From: an uncultured Holdemania sp. | Lineage (GTDB): Bacteria > Bacillota_I > Bacilli_A > Erysipelotrichales > Erysipelotrichaceae | DNA length: 52,278 nt | Direction of reading: 5' to 3' | Assembly (NCBI GenBank): GCA_947037125.1 | Contig: CAMQTJ010000009.1 | Location: 1 to 52,278, forward strand | Shown: one piece after another, positions 17,302-25,434 of the stretch | Layout of the letters: each line of letters starts with the position of its first letter | Position numbering within the stretch: position 1 is the first letter of the stretch | Position numbers and translations under genes: made by a program | The notes under the pieces: model-generated | Database searches by the model: none | Told to the model about the DNA's origin: nothing | The model's input: only the letters and a program-made list of their open reading frames with translations

Positions 17302-18507
17302 TTACCTCTTTCTTATCATATCACCAGTTTCAACTGCGAAAGGAATACTTACCTTGACAATTTGCATTGGTTTATTGCATACTTCAATAAAATTCATTTT
17401 TTCATCTAAAATCTCACTTACTTTAAAACATTGATTGGTTATGTTTGGACCAAACACTTCCATTTCATCACCGATTACAAAGTGATTTCTCACTTGTAAT
17501 ATCGCAGTTTTTTGTTTATCATCATAACCCATAACAACAGCTAAAAAATCATGAGTTACTCCTGCACCATTTATACCATACAAGTGATCATTTTTATCAG
17601 GTTCATGATCTAAAAAGCCAAAACATGTTGGGCGATTTTCAGCCTTCATAAATTCATTTTGATAATAATCAAGTCGTTGTTGATTCAATGGTTGTTGTGT
17701 TTCACCAATTTCATCAATTAAATCTCGGTATGTTTTCACAACAGTTGCAATGTAGTACGCACTCTTCATTCGACCTTCAATTTTAAGCGACGCTACATTC
17801 GACTTCATCATATCATAAATATAGGGAAATGCTAACAAATCTTTTGAAGACATTGAAAAAAGTGTGTTTTCATCGCTAACTATCTCATTATTTACTAATA
17901 AATGATACTTCCAACGGCAACTTTGAGCACATCCTCCACGATTCGCATCCCTTAGTGTCATAGCATTACTTAATGTACAACGACCAGAATAGTTTGTACA
18001 CATAGCCCCATGAATAAATGTTTCAATAGGTAAATCACTATTGGTACAAACACTATCAATTTGTTTAAGGTTACATTCACGCGCAAGTACTAAGCGATCA
18101 ATAGCAAATTGCTTATAAAAATCACAGCACATGCTATTTGTACTTGTCATTTGAGTACTTAAATGAACTTCTAATTTCGGTGCAACTTTTTTAGCTATTT
18201 TCACAATCGTTAGTGATGCAACAATAATCGCTGTAACACCAACTTCTTCAAGTTCAATTAAATATTGTTCTAAACCATCAAAATCATCACTATGTGGAAT
18301 CATATTTACAGTGACATGGATATGAGCATTATATTTATTCGCAAATAAAACCGCTTCTTTTATATCACTTATTTCAAAATTCGAAGCACGACTTCTTAGT
18401 GAAAACTTTTTACCACCAATATATACAGCATTTGCTCCATACATAATCGCAACCTTTGCACGATGTAAATCACCTGCAGGTGCTAATAATTCAATTTTTT
18501 TATTCAT
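17302..18507 (-). CDS. trhP2: U32 family tRNA hydroxylation protein TrhP2-like
   Basis: 401 residues. U32 'peptidases' of this group are now known, through RlhA and TrhP, to help hydroxylate RNA uridines or cytidines; B. subtilis TrhP1/TrhP2 (YrrN/YrrO) make 5-hydroxyuridine at the tRNA wobble base with prephenate. The N-terminal barrel begins IELLAPAGD. The U32 signature is ETFIHGAMC, followed by GRCTLSNAMTLRDANRGGC and the SCRWKYHLLV segment; these Cys residues fit a metal or Fe-S site. SLKIEGRMKSAYYIATVV is also typical. The C-terminal domain (from about 315) resembles a beta-barrel. The gene lies six bases after the TrhP1-like gene. Confidence 0.85.
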   Translation of the reverse strand: MNKKIELLAPAGDLHRAKVAIMYGANAVYIGGKKFSLRSRASNFEISDIKEAVLFANKYNAHIHVTVNMIPHSDDFDGLEQYLIELEEVGVTAIIVASLTIVKIAKKVAPKLEVHLSTQMTSTNSMCCDFYKQFAIDRLVLARECNLKQIDSVCTNSDLPIETFIHGAMCTNYSGRCTLSNAMTLRDANRGGCAQSCRWKYHLLVNNEIVSDENTLFSMSSKDLLAFPYIYDMMKSNVASLKIEGRMKSAYYIATVVKTYRDLIDEIGETQQPLNQQRLDYYQNEFMKAENRPTCFGFLDHEPDKNDHLYGINGAGVTHDFLAVVMGYDDKQKTAILQVRNHFVIGDEMEVFGPNITNQCFKVSEILDEKMNFIEVCNKPMQIVKVSIPFAVETGDMIRKR

Positions 18508-18513
18508 ATTTAC

Positions 18514-19404
18514 CTACTTAACTAAATTTGTTTTAGTGTTTAAATAACCATCAGTAATATTTAAATCACTATATTTTTCACACAACATTTTAAATGCAAC
18601 TTCTTCATCTATTTCATTACTTATAACTTGATTAAATACTTCTATAACATCAAAAAAGATTGATTGCTTTAAAAATATACCATCAAATCGAATACTATCA
18701 ATATTCATATCCTTAATTTTTTTAATTTCTAATAAGCCACACATTACAAAATCAGAATACACACTAGTTGAATAATCATCTTCAATAATTGGCATAACAC
18801 CTGTTCTTGTTGATTCAATTAGTGTCACCTCATAACTATTATTAATAGCTATATCCTTATTTAGTTCTGATAAATAATTTGAAATAAGTCTTCTTTTTGT
18901 ATAAGACATTCTAATATTTCCAAATACATGTAACTGCAATTTACCATTAGTGTTATTTGAAATGTATTCTATTTCATCAATAGTTATTTCCTTGGAAATA
19001 ACTACACTATTAATTGATAAATCTAAATATGTTTGAATATCACGATTATTACACATCAAAGCATCCGGATTATAAATTAATTTATTTAAACAATTTAAAC
19101 CACTACAAATCATATAAACACAAGGATCTGTATATTCGATATAATCCACATTTAATCTAACTAATTCATTTATACATTCACTTAGCTTATTTAAGTCATC
19201 ATCAAAATACAAACGATTTAAACAAACAATTACTTCCATATTTAAATCGTGACTATGTTTTACTATTTCATTAATTTCACTAAGATTAAATAACATTTCA
19301 ATTGATGATGAAAAGTTTTTCTCACCAATTAAAACACAATCAATTCCTAGCCTCTTTAATTTATTTATATCTTCAATATTTCTTATTGTTGCAATTTTTC
19401 TCAT
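18514..19404 (-). CDS. trhP1: U32-like protein, TrhP1-like partner
   Basis: 296 residues of an alpha/beta-barrel type that lacks the HGAMC cysteine signature of its neighbour. That matches TrhP1 (YrrN), the shorter half of the Bacillus pair. Recognisable stretches are the N-terminal GIDCVLIGEKNFSS, EVIVCLNRLYFDDDL and VFGNIRMSYTKRRLISNY, where U32 proteins usually have their signature. Position before TrhP2 and length near 300 are the main reasons for the name. It is the first gene of the three-gene RNA modification operon. Confidence 0.7.
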   Translation of the reverse strand: MRKIATIRNIEDINKLKRLGIDCVLIGEKNFSSSIEMLFNLSEINEIVKHSHDLNMEVIVCLNRLYFDDDLNKLSECINELVRLNVDYIEYTDPCVYMICSGLNCLNKLIYNPDALMCNNRDIQTYLDLSINSVVISKEITIDEIEYISNNTNGKLQLHVFGNIRMSYTKRRLISNYLSELNKDIAINNSYEVTLIESTRTGVMPIIEDDYSTSVYSDFVMCGLLEIKKIKDMNIDSIRFDGIFLKQSIFFDVIEVFNQVISNEIDEEVAFKMLCEKYSDLNITDGYLNTKTNLVK

Positions 19405-19429
19405 ACTTTACCTCTACCACTAATAGTTT

Positions 19430-19452
19430 AACCTATTTTTGCCCAATAGGCT
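19430..19452. promoter_or_regulatory. Inverted repeat between the divergent TrhP and threonine ammonia-lyase operons
   Basis: cctatt and aatagg flank a seven-base spacer, 28 bases upstream of the TrhP1-like start. The 282-base gap has no T-box and no riboswitch that I recognise. The repeat might be an operator; this is weak evidence. Confidence 0.25.
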
Positions 19453-19686
19453 ATAACTACTATTCATTTATCCAAATAATAACTGTTATTTTATTGTTTT
19501 TTATCCTTTTTCACACTTATTTTTATTTGTCTTATTATTAACATAAATATTAATTATTTATTGTGTTTTTAAATTAATATATTCAGCTAAAAATTCATTA
19601 TAATAAACTTGTGAATTGGCTAATTTTTTATAATAATATGTATTAATAACTAATCACTTAAGTTATAATATTAATGAGGTGATTTT

Positions 19687-20886
19687 ATGAATATAACAGC
19701 AGAAGCATTAAAAGCATCAAAATGTTTAGACAAAGTAGTAAGAGTAACTCAATGTATCAAAACTAATAATTTTAATACAAATTATAACCTTTATTTAAAG
19801 CAAGAGAATCTACAAATTACAGGTTCATTTAAAATTAGAGGAGCCTATTATAAAATAAGTAAATTAACTTCACAAGAAAAAAAATTGGGTGTAATATGTG
19901 CATCAGCTGGAAATCACGCACAAGGTGTAGCTTATGCATGTAATTCATTAAATATAAAAGCTACTATTGTTATGCCTATTAATGCCCCATTATCAAAAAT
20001 TAGTGCTACAGAAAAATATGGCGCAACAGTTGTTTTATATGGAGATAATTTTGACGAAGCCTATGAACACGCGAAAAAAATTCAAAGTGAAACATCAGCT
20101 ATTTTTGTCGAGCCATTTAATGACCTTGATGTAATCGCTGGACAAGCAACAATTGCAGTAGAGATACTAAATCAAATAGATGATGTAGATGTTATCCTTG
20201 TACCAATTGGTGGTGGTGGTCTTGCTAGTGGGGTAAGCGCCTATGTAAAAAGTATTAATCCACAAATTAAAATAATTGGAGTTGAAGCACGTAATGTCAA
20301 CAGCATGCAAAGATCAATTAGTGAAGATAAAATAATTTGCATGCAAAATGTAAGTAGTATTGCCGATGGTATAAGTGTTAAAAAACCTGGAAACATTACT
20401 TTTGAATATTGCAAAGAATATCTTGATGGAATAATAAGTGTTGATGAAGAAGAAATTACTTCTGCAATTTTACGCTGTATTGAAAAAGAAAAATCAGTAA
20501 TTGAAGCAGCTGGAGCTGTTACACTTGCAGCAGCCATGTATCATGCACATGATTTTGAAGGCAAGAATGTTGTTTGTATTTTATCAGGTGGTAATATTGA
20601 TGTTACAATGATTTCTAAAATTATTGATCGTGGCTTAGTTAAAACAGGACGCAAATTAAGTATCGGTACATTAATAAAAGATACCCCTGGACAATTAAAG
20701 CTGTTAATTGATTTATTATCAACTTTAAAATGTAATATTATATCAATAACTCATGATCGATCAGATATTAAGAGCACACCTGGTAATTGTTATGTAGAAA
20801 TAAATTTAGAAACATCAAATCAACAACATATTAATAAGATTTTAAAAGAACTAGAAAATCTTAATTTCACAATTTTTTATAATTAA
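19687..20886 (+). CDS. ilvA: Threonine ammonia-lyase (threonine dehydratase) with ACT domain
   Basis: A PLP enzyme that deaminates threonine to 2-oxobutyrate, the entry to isoleucine or to threonine catabolism. The PLP lysine is in GSFKIRGAYYKI (about 51-62), the phosphate-binding Gly loop is PIGGGGLASG, and ASAGNHAQGVAYA is the substrate loop. At 399 residues it has a catalytic domain plus one short C-terminal ACT-like domain from about 325 (KLLIDLLSTLKCNIISITHD). It is therefore of the short type, shorter than the 500-residue biosynthetic IlvA; tdcB-like is an equally fair name. GAGGTGA precedes the ATG. No isoleucine T-box or leader was seen and no ilv neighbours are present, which favours a catabolic role. 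Confidence 0.9.
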   Translation: MNITAEALKASKCLDKVVRVTQCIKTNNFNTNYNLYLKQENLQITGSFKIRGAYYKISKLTSQEKKLGVICASAGNHAQGVAYACNSLNIKATIVMPINAPLSKISATEKYGATVVLYGDNFDEAYEHAKKIQSETSAIFVEPFNDLDVIAGQATIAVEILNQIDDVDVILVPIGGGGLASGVSAYVKSINPQIKIIGVEARNVNSMQRSISEDKIICMQNVSSIADGISVKKPGNITFEYCKEYLDGIISVDEEEITSAILRCIEKEKSVIEAAGAVTLAAAMYHAHDFEGKNVVCILSGGNIDVTMISKIIDRGLVKTGRKLSIGTLIKDTPGQLKLLIDLLSTLKCNIISITHDRSDIKSTPGNCYVEINLETSNQQHINKILKELENLNFTIFYN

Positions 20887-20923
20887 AGTATTTACATTTA
20901 TCGATTTTAATTATATATTAAAT

Positions 20924-21021
20924 GGGCAGAGTAGAAATTTATGAGTTAAGTGCTAAATAGACGATAGGAGTGCTATTTGGACGAAAAGTTATCTTGCTAT
21001 ATAAATTTCGCATCCTACTGA
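20924..21021 (+). promoter_or_regulatory. Tetrahydrofolate (THF-I) riboswitch controlling folT
   Basis: The 5' strand GCAGAGTAGAAATTT pairs with AAATTTCGCATCCTACTG at the 3' end, giving P1/P2-type stems. Between them are the conserved THF-class stretches GAGTTAAGTG (20943-20952), a hairpin closed by AAATAG and CTATTT, then GGACGAA (20979-20985). The 3' strand ends in CGCATCC (21009-21015). The gene directly downstream is a folate-type ECF S component, the classic target. Downstream, AAGTAG (21055-21060) next to the AAGGAGGG Shine-Dalgarno site can pair with CTACT of the 3' strand, so control may be at translation start; that mechanism is inferred. Confidence 0.85.
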
Positions 21022-21076
21022 CATACAAAAAAATGAAACTCTTTTTGTGTACTCAAGTAGATAAGGAGGGTTTTTT

Positions 21077-21670
21077 ATGAATAATTATTTATTCAATTCT
21101 GTATTTTCAAAAAAGTATTGGTCTGATGCTTCAAAACAAAAAAAATCAATTAAGGTTTTAGCGAGCCTATCATTATTGATTGCGCTTCAAATTACAATTT
21201 CAACGTTTTATATCCCCATCACACCAACACTTCGTATCTTCGCAACATTTTTTGTAGTTGCAATTTCTTCATGTATTTCAGGTCCATTGTTGGCAATAGC
21301 TGTTGCTTTTATTGCCGACATATTAGCTTTTATCATTCATCCACAAGGCGCATTTTTTGTTGGTTATACAATTAGTGCTATGGTAACTGCATTTATTTAT
21401 GCTATCTTTTTGTATAAAACAAAAATTACTTTGATTAAGTTAATTTGTGCAAAGATACTTACTAACTTATTGGTTAATGTTATGCTTGGATCTTTATGGA
21501 ACTATATTTTATTTTCTAAGGCCTATATTGTTTATTTTGGAATTAGTCTTACAAAAAATATTATTTTGTTGCCATTTGAAATATTAATACTTTATTTAGT
21601 CTTTAAACTAGTATTACCTATCTTATATAAAAATAAGTTAACTAATACCGATAAAGTCTTTATCAAGTAA
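21077..21670 (+). CDS. folT: Folate-specific ECF transporter S component FolT
   Basis: A 197-residue, mostly hydrophobic protein with about six membrane helices. It is the substrate-binding S component that docks with an EcfAA'T energising module encoded elsewhere. The N-terminus (SKKYWSDASKQKKSIKVLA) leads into LQITISTFYIPITPTLRIF, matching the folate-family S component. The middle contains ISGPLLAIAVAFIADILAF and a HPQGAFFVGYTISA segment. The clinching evidence is the THF riboswitch immediately upstream. AAGGAGGG lies six bases before the ATG. It ends in a shared terminator with the convergent gene at 21732. Confidence 0.9.
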   Translation: MNNYLFNSVFSKKYWSDASKQKKSIKVLASLSLLIALQITISTFYIPITPTLRIFATFFVVAISSCISGPLLAIAVAFIADILAFIIHPQGAFFVGYTISAMVTAFIYAIFLYKTKITLIKLICAKILTNLLVNVMLGSLWNYILFSKAYIVYFGISLTKNIILLPFEILILYLVFKLVLPILYKNKLTNTDKVFIK

Positions 21671-21674
21671 TTAA

Positions 21675-21724
21675 AAAAACTTAATTATTATCCTTTATAT
21701 AAAAGTGATATTAATTAAGTTTTT
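21675..21724. terminator. Bidirectional terminator between folT and the convergent small membrane protein gene
   Basis: aaaaacttaatta (21675-21687) and taattaagttttt (21712-21724) form a 13-pair stem with A/T runs on both sides. Confidence 0.85.
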
Positions 21725-21731
21725 ATTTTGT

Positions 21732-22085
21732 TTAATCAAAAAAGATAAAACCTAAATATATATATAACATATTTATTACAAAGCCATCTATACCAATAAA
21801 CTCAAACACATTTTTTAATTGAGGTATGACAACATAACCCAAATCCCAAAAAATAAAAAAGATTAGAAAAAAAGATATAAATATTTTCTTTAACCATGTT
21901 TCATTCCTTTTTCGCTTTGATATATTAACTGATATACCAAAAGCAAATAAACAAATAGCTATAGTAATTATAACTATTGTATTTTTTAGGGAACCTGTTA
22001 AAAATAGTCCTTCAAACCGAACTAATAAACCACTAATAATCATAACTAAAAAGGGAAAACCATATCGTTTCATAAATGTTGACAT
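21732..22085 (-). CDS. Small integral membrane protein of unknown function
   Basis: 117 residues with four predicted membrane helices (about 9-27, 34-54, 66-88 and 96-116) and one positively charged loop, NISKRKRNETWLKK, between the second and third. A good AAAGGAG site precedes the ATG at 22085, so it is probably a real gene. No family is recognised. It lies 52 bases downstream of the DUF378 gene and is likely co-transcribed with it. Confidence 0.65.
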   Translation of the reverse strand: MSTFMKRYGFPFLVMIISGLLVRFEGLFLTGSLKNTIVIITIAICLFAFGISVNISKRKRNETWLKKIFISFFLIFFIFWDLGYVVIPQLKNVFEFIGIDGFVINMLYIYLGFIFFD

Positions 22086-22137
22086 AAAAAAACTCCTTTA
22101 TCCTATACATTATACACCAGATAAAAGAATTATTTAA

Positions 22138-22329
22138 TTATTTTATTTTATTTAGAAAAGTTAATACATAAAAACCACTTAATCCTATAAATATATATAT
22201 AGCACTTGTTATAACTGAAACTTTTCCAAATAAGAATACAACAAGATTAAAATCAAGTATTCCTACCAATCCCCAATTAATTGCGCCAATCACTACGAGT
22301 ATTAATGCTGTAATATCAATATTTTTCAT
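22138..22329 (-). CDS. DUF378 family membrane protein (YuzA-like)
   Basis: 63 residues with two membrane helices. The pattern ALILVVIGAINWGLVGILDF, then a hydrophobic stretch ending in FGKVS and IYIFIGLSGFYVL, is the complete DUF378 domain. This family is small, widespread in Firmicutes and without known function. A strong AGGAGG Shine-Dalgarno site sits eight bases before the ATG, and a fair promoter lies upstream at 22367-22396. It probably forms a two-gene unit with the four-helix protein at 21732. Confidence 0.85.
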   Translation of the reverse strand: MKNIDITALILVVIGAINWGLVGILDFNLVVFLFGKVSVITSAIYIFIGLSGFYVLTFLNKIK

Positions 22330-22366
22330 AACTACCTCCTATAGACTATTATGGTATTTTCAATTT

Positions 22367-22396
22367 ATTTTATGCTAAGTATTTATTTTATTGCAA
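22367..22396 (-). promoter_or_regulatory. Candidate promoter of the DUF378 gene
   Basis: TTGCAA (22396-22391), an 18-base spacer and TAAAAT (22372-22367) on the minus strand, about 40 bases before the start. Confidence 0.5.
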
Positions 22397-22432
22397 ATAA
22401 AGCATATAATTATTATGAAAGAAGGTAATACT

Positions 22433-23677
22433 ATGTCATTTATAAAAGAAAATCTTAATTTAGATCCAATTGTTGATAATGTATTTAGTGTTGTGAAAAA
22501 AGCTCAAGTTGCAAAAGAAATATATGGTAGTGATAATGTAATTGATGCAACCATTGGTTCATTATTTAATGAGGATTTATCACTTACTACATTTAATTCT
22601 TTTTATGATATTTATAATAATTTAAGTAATGTTTTAAAAGCTAAATATGCTCAAAGTTTTTCTGGCAATGATGCATTTAAACAAGCTGTTTTAAAGTGGC
22701 AATATAATGGTAGTAACATTAACCTTAATCCACGTGTTATAGCAACCCCTGGTGGTACTGGAGCTATTAGTTGTTGTATATCGACATTACTTGATGAAGA
22801 TACGACATTAATTATTCCAAATATTGGATGGTCATCTTATAAGTTAATGGCGCAGCAAAATAATCTACATATTCAAGAATATGAAATGTTTGATAGTGAT
22901 AGATTTAATATGGAATCATTTAAACATATATGTACTGATGTCGCACGTAAACAAAATAAGTTATTAGTTATAATAAATGATCCATGTCATAACCCTACAG
23001 GTTATTCTATGTCATTAAATGAATGGCAACAAGTAATTGATTTTATAAATGAATTATCAAAAACAATAAGTTGTACCATTTTAAATGATATTGCCTATAT
23101 TGATTTCGCTTATAATAATGAAGTAAGAAAGTACCAAGACCTATTTAATGATATTAGTGATAATGTCGCAATTATTACAAGTTTTACTATTTCTAAATCA
23201 TGTAGTGCCTATGGTCTTAGATGTGGTGCTGCTATAATCATGGCAAAACAAATTGAAGTTTCGAATCAAATAGAAATAATCTTTGAAAAGTTTGCCCGTT
23301 CAATGTGGTCTAATATCTCTAATTCATGCATGGTTACATTTAGTGACATGATTAATAACGATGTTGATAAATACCAAATTGAGTTAAATAATTATACTGA
23401 TTTATTAAGAACTAGAAGTAAAATTATTATTCAAGAAGCAAAAGAATGTAACTTAGTTTTATATCCTTATGTTGAAGGTTTTTTTGTTACAATAAAAGTT
23501 GATGATATTGATGTTTTAAATAAATATCATGATGAATTAATTGCAAATAATATCTATACTGTAAAGGTTAATAAGGGTATTAGAATAGCTATTTGTTCAT
23601 TACCAATAGAGAAATGTTATAACCTTGCAATTAAACTTAAAAACATTTTAGATAGTACCATTATAGTGTCAAAATAG
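22433..23677 (+). CDS. Class I/II PLP-dependent aminotransferase (aspartate/aromatic type)
   Basis: A 414-residue fold-type I aminotransferase. Visible sites are the cofactor-stacking region TPGGTGAISCCIST, the substrate carboxylate motif NDPCHNPTGYS, the Asp/Tyr pair in LNDIAYIDF, the PLP Lys in TSFTISKSCSAYGLRCGA and a C-terminal Arg in NKGIRIAICSLP. The spacing resembles the TyrB/aspartate aminotransferase group more than the second enzyme at 46555. The start at 22433 is chosen because GAAGG lies seven bases upstream; the longer frame from 22391 would contain this site. Amino-acid preference cannot be told from sequence or from the small membrane-protein neighbours. Confidence 0.85.
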   Translation: MSFIKENLNLDPIVDNVFSVVKKAQVAKEIYGSDNVIDATIGSLFNEDLSLTTFNSFYDIYNNLSNVLKAKYAQSFSGNDAFKQAVLKWQYNGSNINLNPRVIATPGGTGAISCCISTLLDEDTTLIIPNIGWSSYKLMAQQNNLHIQEYEMFDSDRFNMESFKHICTDVARKQNKLLVIINDPCHNPTGYSMSLNEWQQVIDFINELSKTISCTILNDIAYIDFAYNNEVRKYQDLFNDISDNVAIITSFTISKSCSAYGLRCGAAIIMAKQIEVSNQIEIIFEKFARSMWSNISNSCMVTFSDMINNDVDKYQIELNNYTDLLRTRSKIIIQEAKECNLVLYPYVEGFFVTIKVDDIDVLNKYHDELIANNIYTVKVNKGIRIAICSLPIEKCYNLAIKLKNILDSTIIVSK

Positions 23678-23687
23678 TTTAAAAGTA

Positions 23688-23696
23688 TGGTATTAT
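23688..23696 (+). promoter_or_regulatory. Extended -10-like element before the zinc-ribbon membrane protein gene
   Basis: TGGTATTAT lies 35 bases upstream of the ATG at 23731 and just after the aminotransferase stop; no good -35 box. Read-through from the aminotransferase gene is also possible. Confidence 0.35.
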
Positions 23697-23730
23697 TATA
23701 AGGTATTAATTATATTTTTTAGGAGATTAT

Positions 23731-24270
23731 ATGAAAATAAATTGTGAGCATTGTGATAAAGATTTAAGAGTCAGTGTATCAAAATCATTAGAACAGTTTG
23801 AAGTAGGAAAAGTTATTTGTCCACATTGTAATAAAGAAAATAAAAGATACCTAAGTGAATCTGACATGTTACTGTATTTTACGTGTATGATAGTCATTTA
23901 CTGCACAGCTCTAATTCTAACTTTCAACTTAATGAATTATGTAGGATGGCAAATAAGTACGATTATTATAATTGCGACTTTGTTTATTGCCTACTATTTA
24001 AGTAAAGTTGTAGTGGAAAAAATCTATATTGAAGGTATCTTTAAAAAGGATTATAAGAACTATGTATTTAATGAAGATGTGCAATCAACTAAAAAAGGTT
24101 TAAAAAGACAATATATCCTATTCATTTTAGTAGCATTAATGTTAGGCACACAACCACAATTGTTAACATATGCAATAATATTATTAGGTGCATTCTTTGT
24201 ATTAATGGTCATCAAATGTTATTTATGTATTAAAAATGAACGTGTAATTGCAACAAATAAAACCAAATAA
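23731..24270 (+). CDS. Zinc-ribbon membrane protein of unknown function
   Basis: 179 residues. An N-terminal zinc ribbon has Cys at 5, 8, 30 and 33 (CEHC, 21 residues, CPHC). Four hydrophobic segments follow, at about 48-68, 73-90, 128-144 and 148-166, joined by a charged loop (KKDYKNYVFNEDVQS). This 'ribbon plus membrane' layout occurs in many uncharacterised Firmicutes proteins. AGGAG precedes the ATG. A strong terminator begins directly after the stop. No function can be assigned. Confidence 0.7.
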   Translation: MKINCEHCDKDLRVSVSKSLEQFEVGKVICPHCNKENKRYLSESDMLLYFTCMIVIYCTALILTFNLMNYVGWQISTIIIIATLFIAYYLSKVVVEKIYIEGIFKKDYKNYVFNEDVQSTKKGLKRQYILFILVALMLGTQPQLLTYAIILLGAFFVLMVIKCYLCIKNERVIATNKTK

Positions 24271-24271
24271 T

Positions 24272-24340
24272 AAAACCTGTAAGACAATCAGTTAATAGTG
24301 TAATTCAACTATCAACACTGAAATGTCTTACAGGTTTTTT
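24272..24340. terminator. Long terminator hairpin after the zinc-ribbon gene
   Basis: aaaacctgtaagaca (24272-24286) pairs perfectly with tgtcttacaggtttt (24324-24338), followed by more T. The inner arm can extend through GTTAATAGT and ACTATCAAC. A-rich on the 5' side, so it may work in both directions. Confidence 0.85.
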
Positions 24341-24355
24341 TATGTTTATATAATA

Positions 24356-24382
24356 TAAAAAGTAGACCATAAATGATCTACT
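24356..24382 (-). terminator. Terminator of the mgl operon
   Basis: On the minus strand AGTAGATCA pairs with TGGTCTACT (one G-U) around TTTA, then TTTTTATATT. It lies 24 bases after the mglC stop. Confidence 0.75.
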
Positions 24383-24406
24383 AATATTTTCTAATATAAT
24401 TTTAAA

Positions 24407-25417
24407 TTACTTTTTAACAGTATATTTTCTAATATCAAGTGCAACTGCTGCAATAATAACTAAACCTTGAGCAACATATTGATATGATGGGTCAACACCT
24501 AAGAATTGTAATGATGTTTTCATAAGTTCAAATACTAATACTCCAAGTAAAATACCTTGAACTTTACCAACACCACCTGTTGTTGATACACCACCAATAG
24601 TACAAGCAGCAATAGCTTCTAATTCATAACCCATACCAAGGTTTACTGATGCTCCACCAGCTTTAGCAGCTAGTAAGAAACCTGCAACACCATATAAAAC
24701 ACCTGCAAGAGCATAAATTTTAAGTTTTGAAGTAAATGTATTGATTCCTGAAACTTCAGCAGCATGTTCATTACCACCGATTGCATACATATATTTACCA
24801 TGACGAGTTTTATTGTATAAAAACCACATAGCAATAGCAATTAAAATTGCAAAGATAATTATGTATGGAATTTTCATTGCATCTGGCATCCATGTAGCAC
24901 TACCAAATAGTTTTCCTGTAGCAACATCTGTATAAGCTCTTTGAAGACCACCAATAGGTTCAGCTCCTGAATATACTAAGTTAGCTCCATAAACTAATTG
25001 TTGCATACCAAGTGTTGCAAGAAATGGTGGAACTTTAAATTTAGATACAACAAATCCATTAATTAAACCAATAAATCCTGTTATAGCTATAACAATTAAG
25101 AATACTACAAATACAGGCATCATAGGTAAATCTGGGAAAAACTTTGCTGCATAGTCTGGTTTTTGAAGTAAAGTACATGCTATTACTCCTCCAAGACCGG
25201 CAATTCTACCTGCAGAAAGGTCGGTACCTTTAGTTATTAATGTTCCACTTACACCAAGTGCTAAAATAAATCTTACTGATGTATTAGATAATATATTTAC
25301 TATATTATTAACAGATTTAAAGTTTGGTTCTACGATTGTAACAAATACTACAAGTGCTAATAGTAATAATACTATAGCGTTATTACTCATGAAATCTATA
25401 ATTCTTTTTTTGTTCAT
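24407..25417 (-). CDS. mglC: Galactose/methyl-galactoside ABC transporter permease MglC
   Basis: A 336-residue BPD_transp_2 permease with about ten membrane helices. Recognised stretches are NIVNILSNTSVRFILALG, GTDLSAGRIAGLGGVIA, ALGGMQQ-like TLGMQQLVYGANLVY, and YAIGGNEHAAEVSGINT, the ATPase-contact loop. EAIAACTIGGVSTTGGVG is typical of MglC/RbsC. The gene follows mglA after 17 bases. With MglA and MglB it completes an importer; the Mgl assignment over Rbs or other CUT2 systems rests mainly on MglA and MglB, and on GGLQRAYTDVATGKLFG in this permease, which is MglC-like. Confidence 0.9.
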   Translation of the reverse strand: MNKKRIIDFMSNNAIVLLLLALVVFVTIVEPNFKSVNNIVNILSNTSVRFILALGVSGTLITKGTDLSAGRIAGLGGVIACTLLQKPDYAAKFFPDLPMMPVFVVFLIVIAITGFIGLINGFVVSKFKVPPFLATLGMQQLVYGANLVYSGAEPIGGLQRAYTDVATGKLFGSATWMPDAMKIPYIIIFAILIAIAMWFLYNKTRHGKYMYAIGGNEHAAEVSGINTFTSKLKIYALAGVLYGVAGFLLAAKAGGASVNLGMGYELEAIAACTIGGVSTTGGVGKVQGILLGVLVFELMKTSLQFLGVDPSYQYVAQGLVIIAAVALDIRKYTVKK

Positions 25418-25434
25418 AATTAAATCCCCTATTT

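Noticed and set aside
17302-19404. Annotation of the U32 proteins as collagenases or peptidases
   Set aside because: The pair order and signatures match the TrhP1/TrhP2 RNA hydroxylation proteins; peptidase activity is an old family label.
19302-19541. Plus-strand frame of 79 codons before ilvA
   Set aside because: It overlaps the TrhP1-like gene start and runs into AT-rich intergenic DNA with a Phe/Tyr/Leu-rich translation; no ribosome-binding site.
19405-19686. T-box or amino-acid leader before threonine ammonia-lyase
   Set aside because: No T-box sequence, specifier hairpin or terminator/antiterminator pair is visible; only a short inverted repeat.
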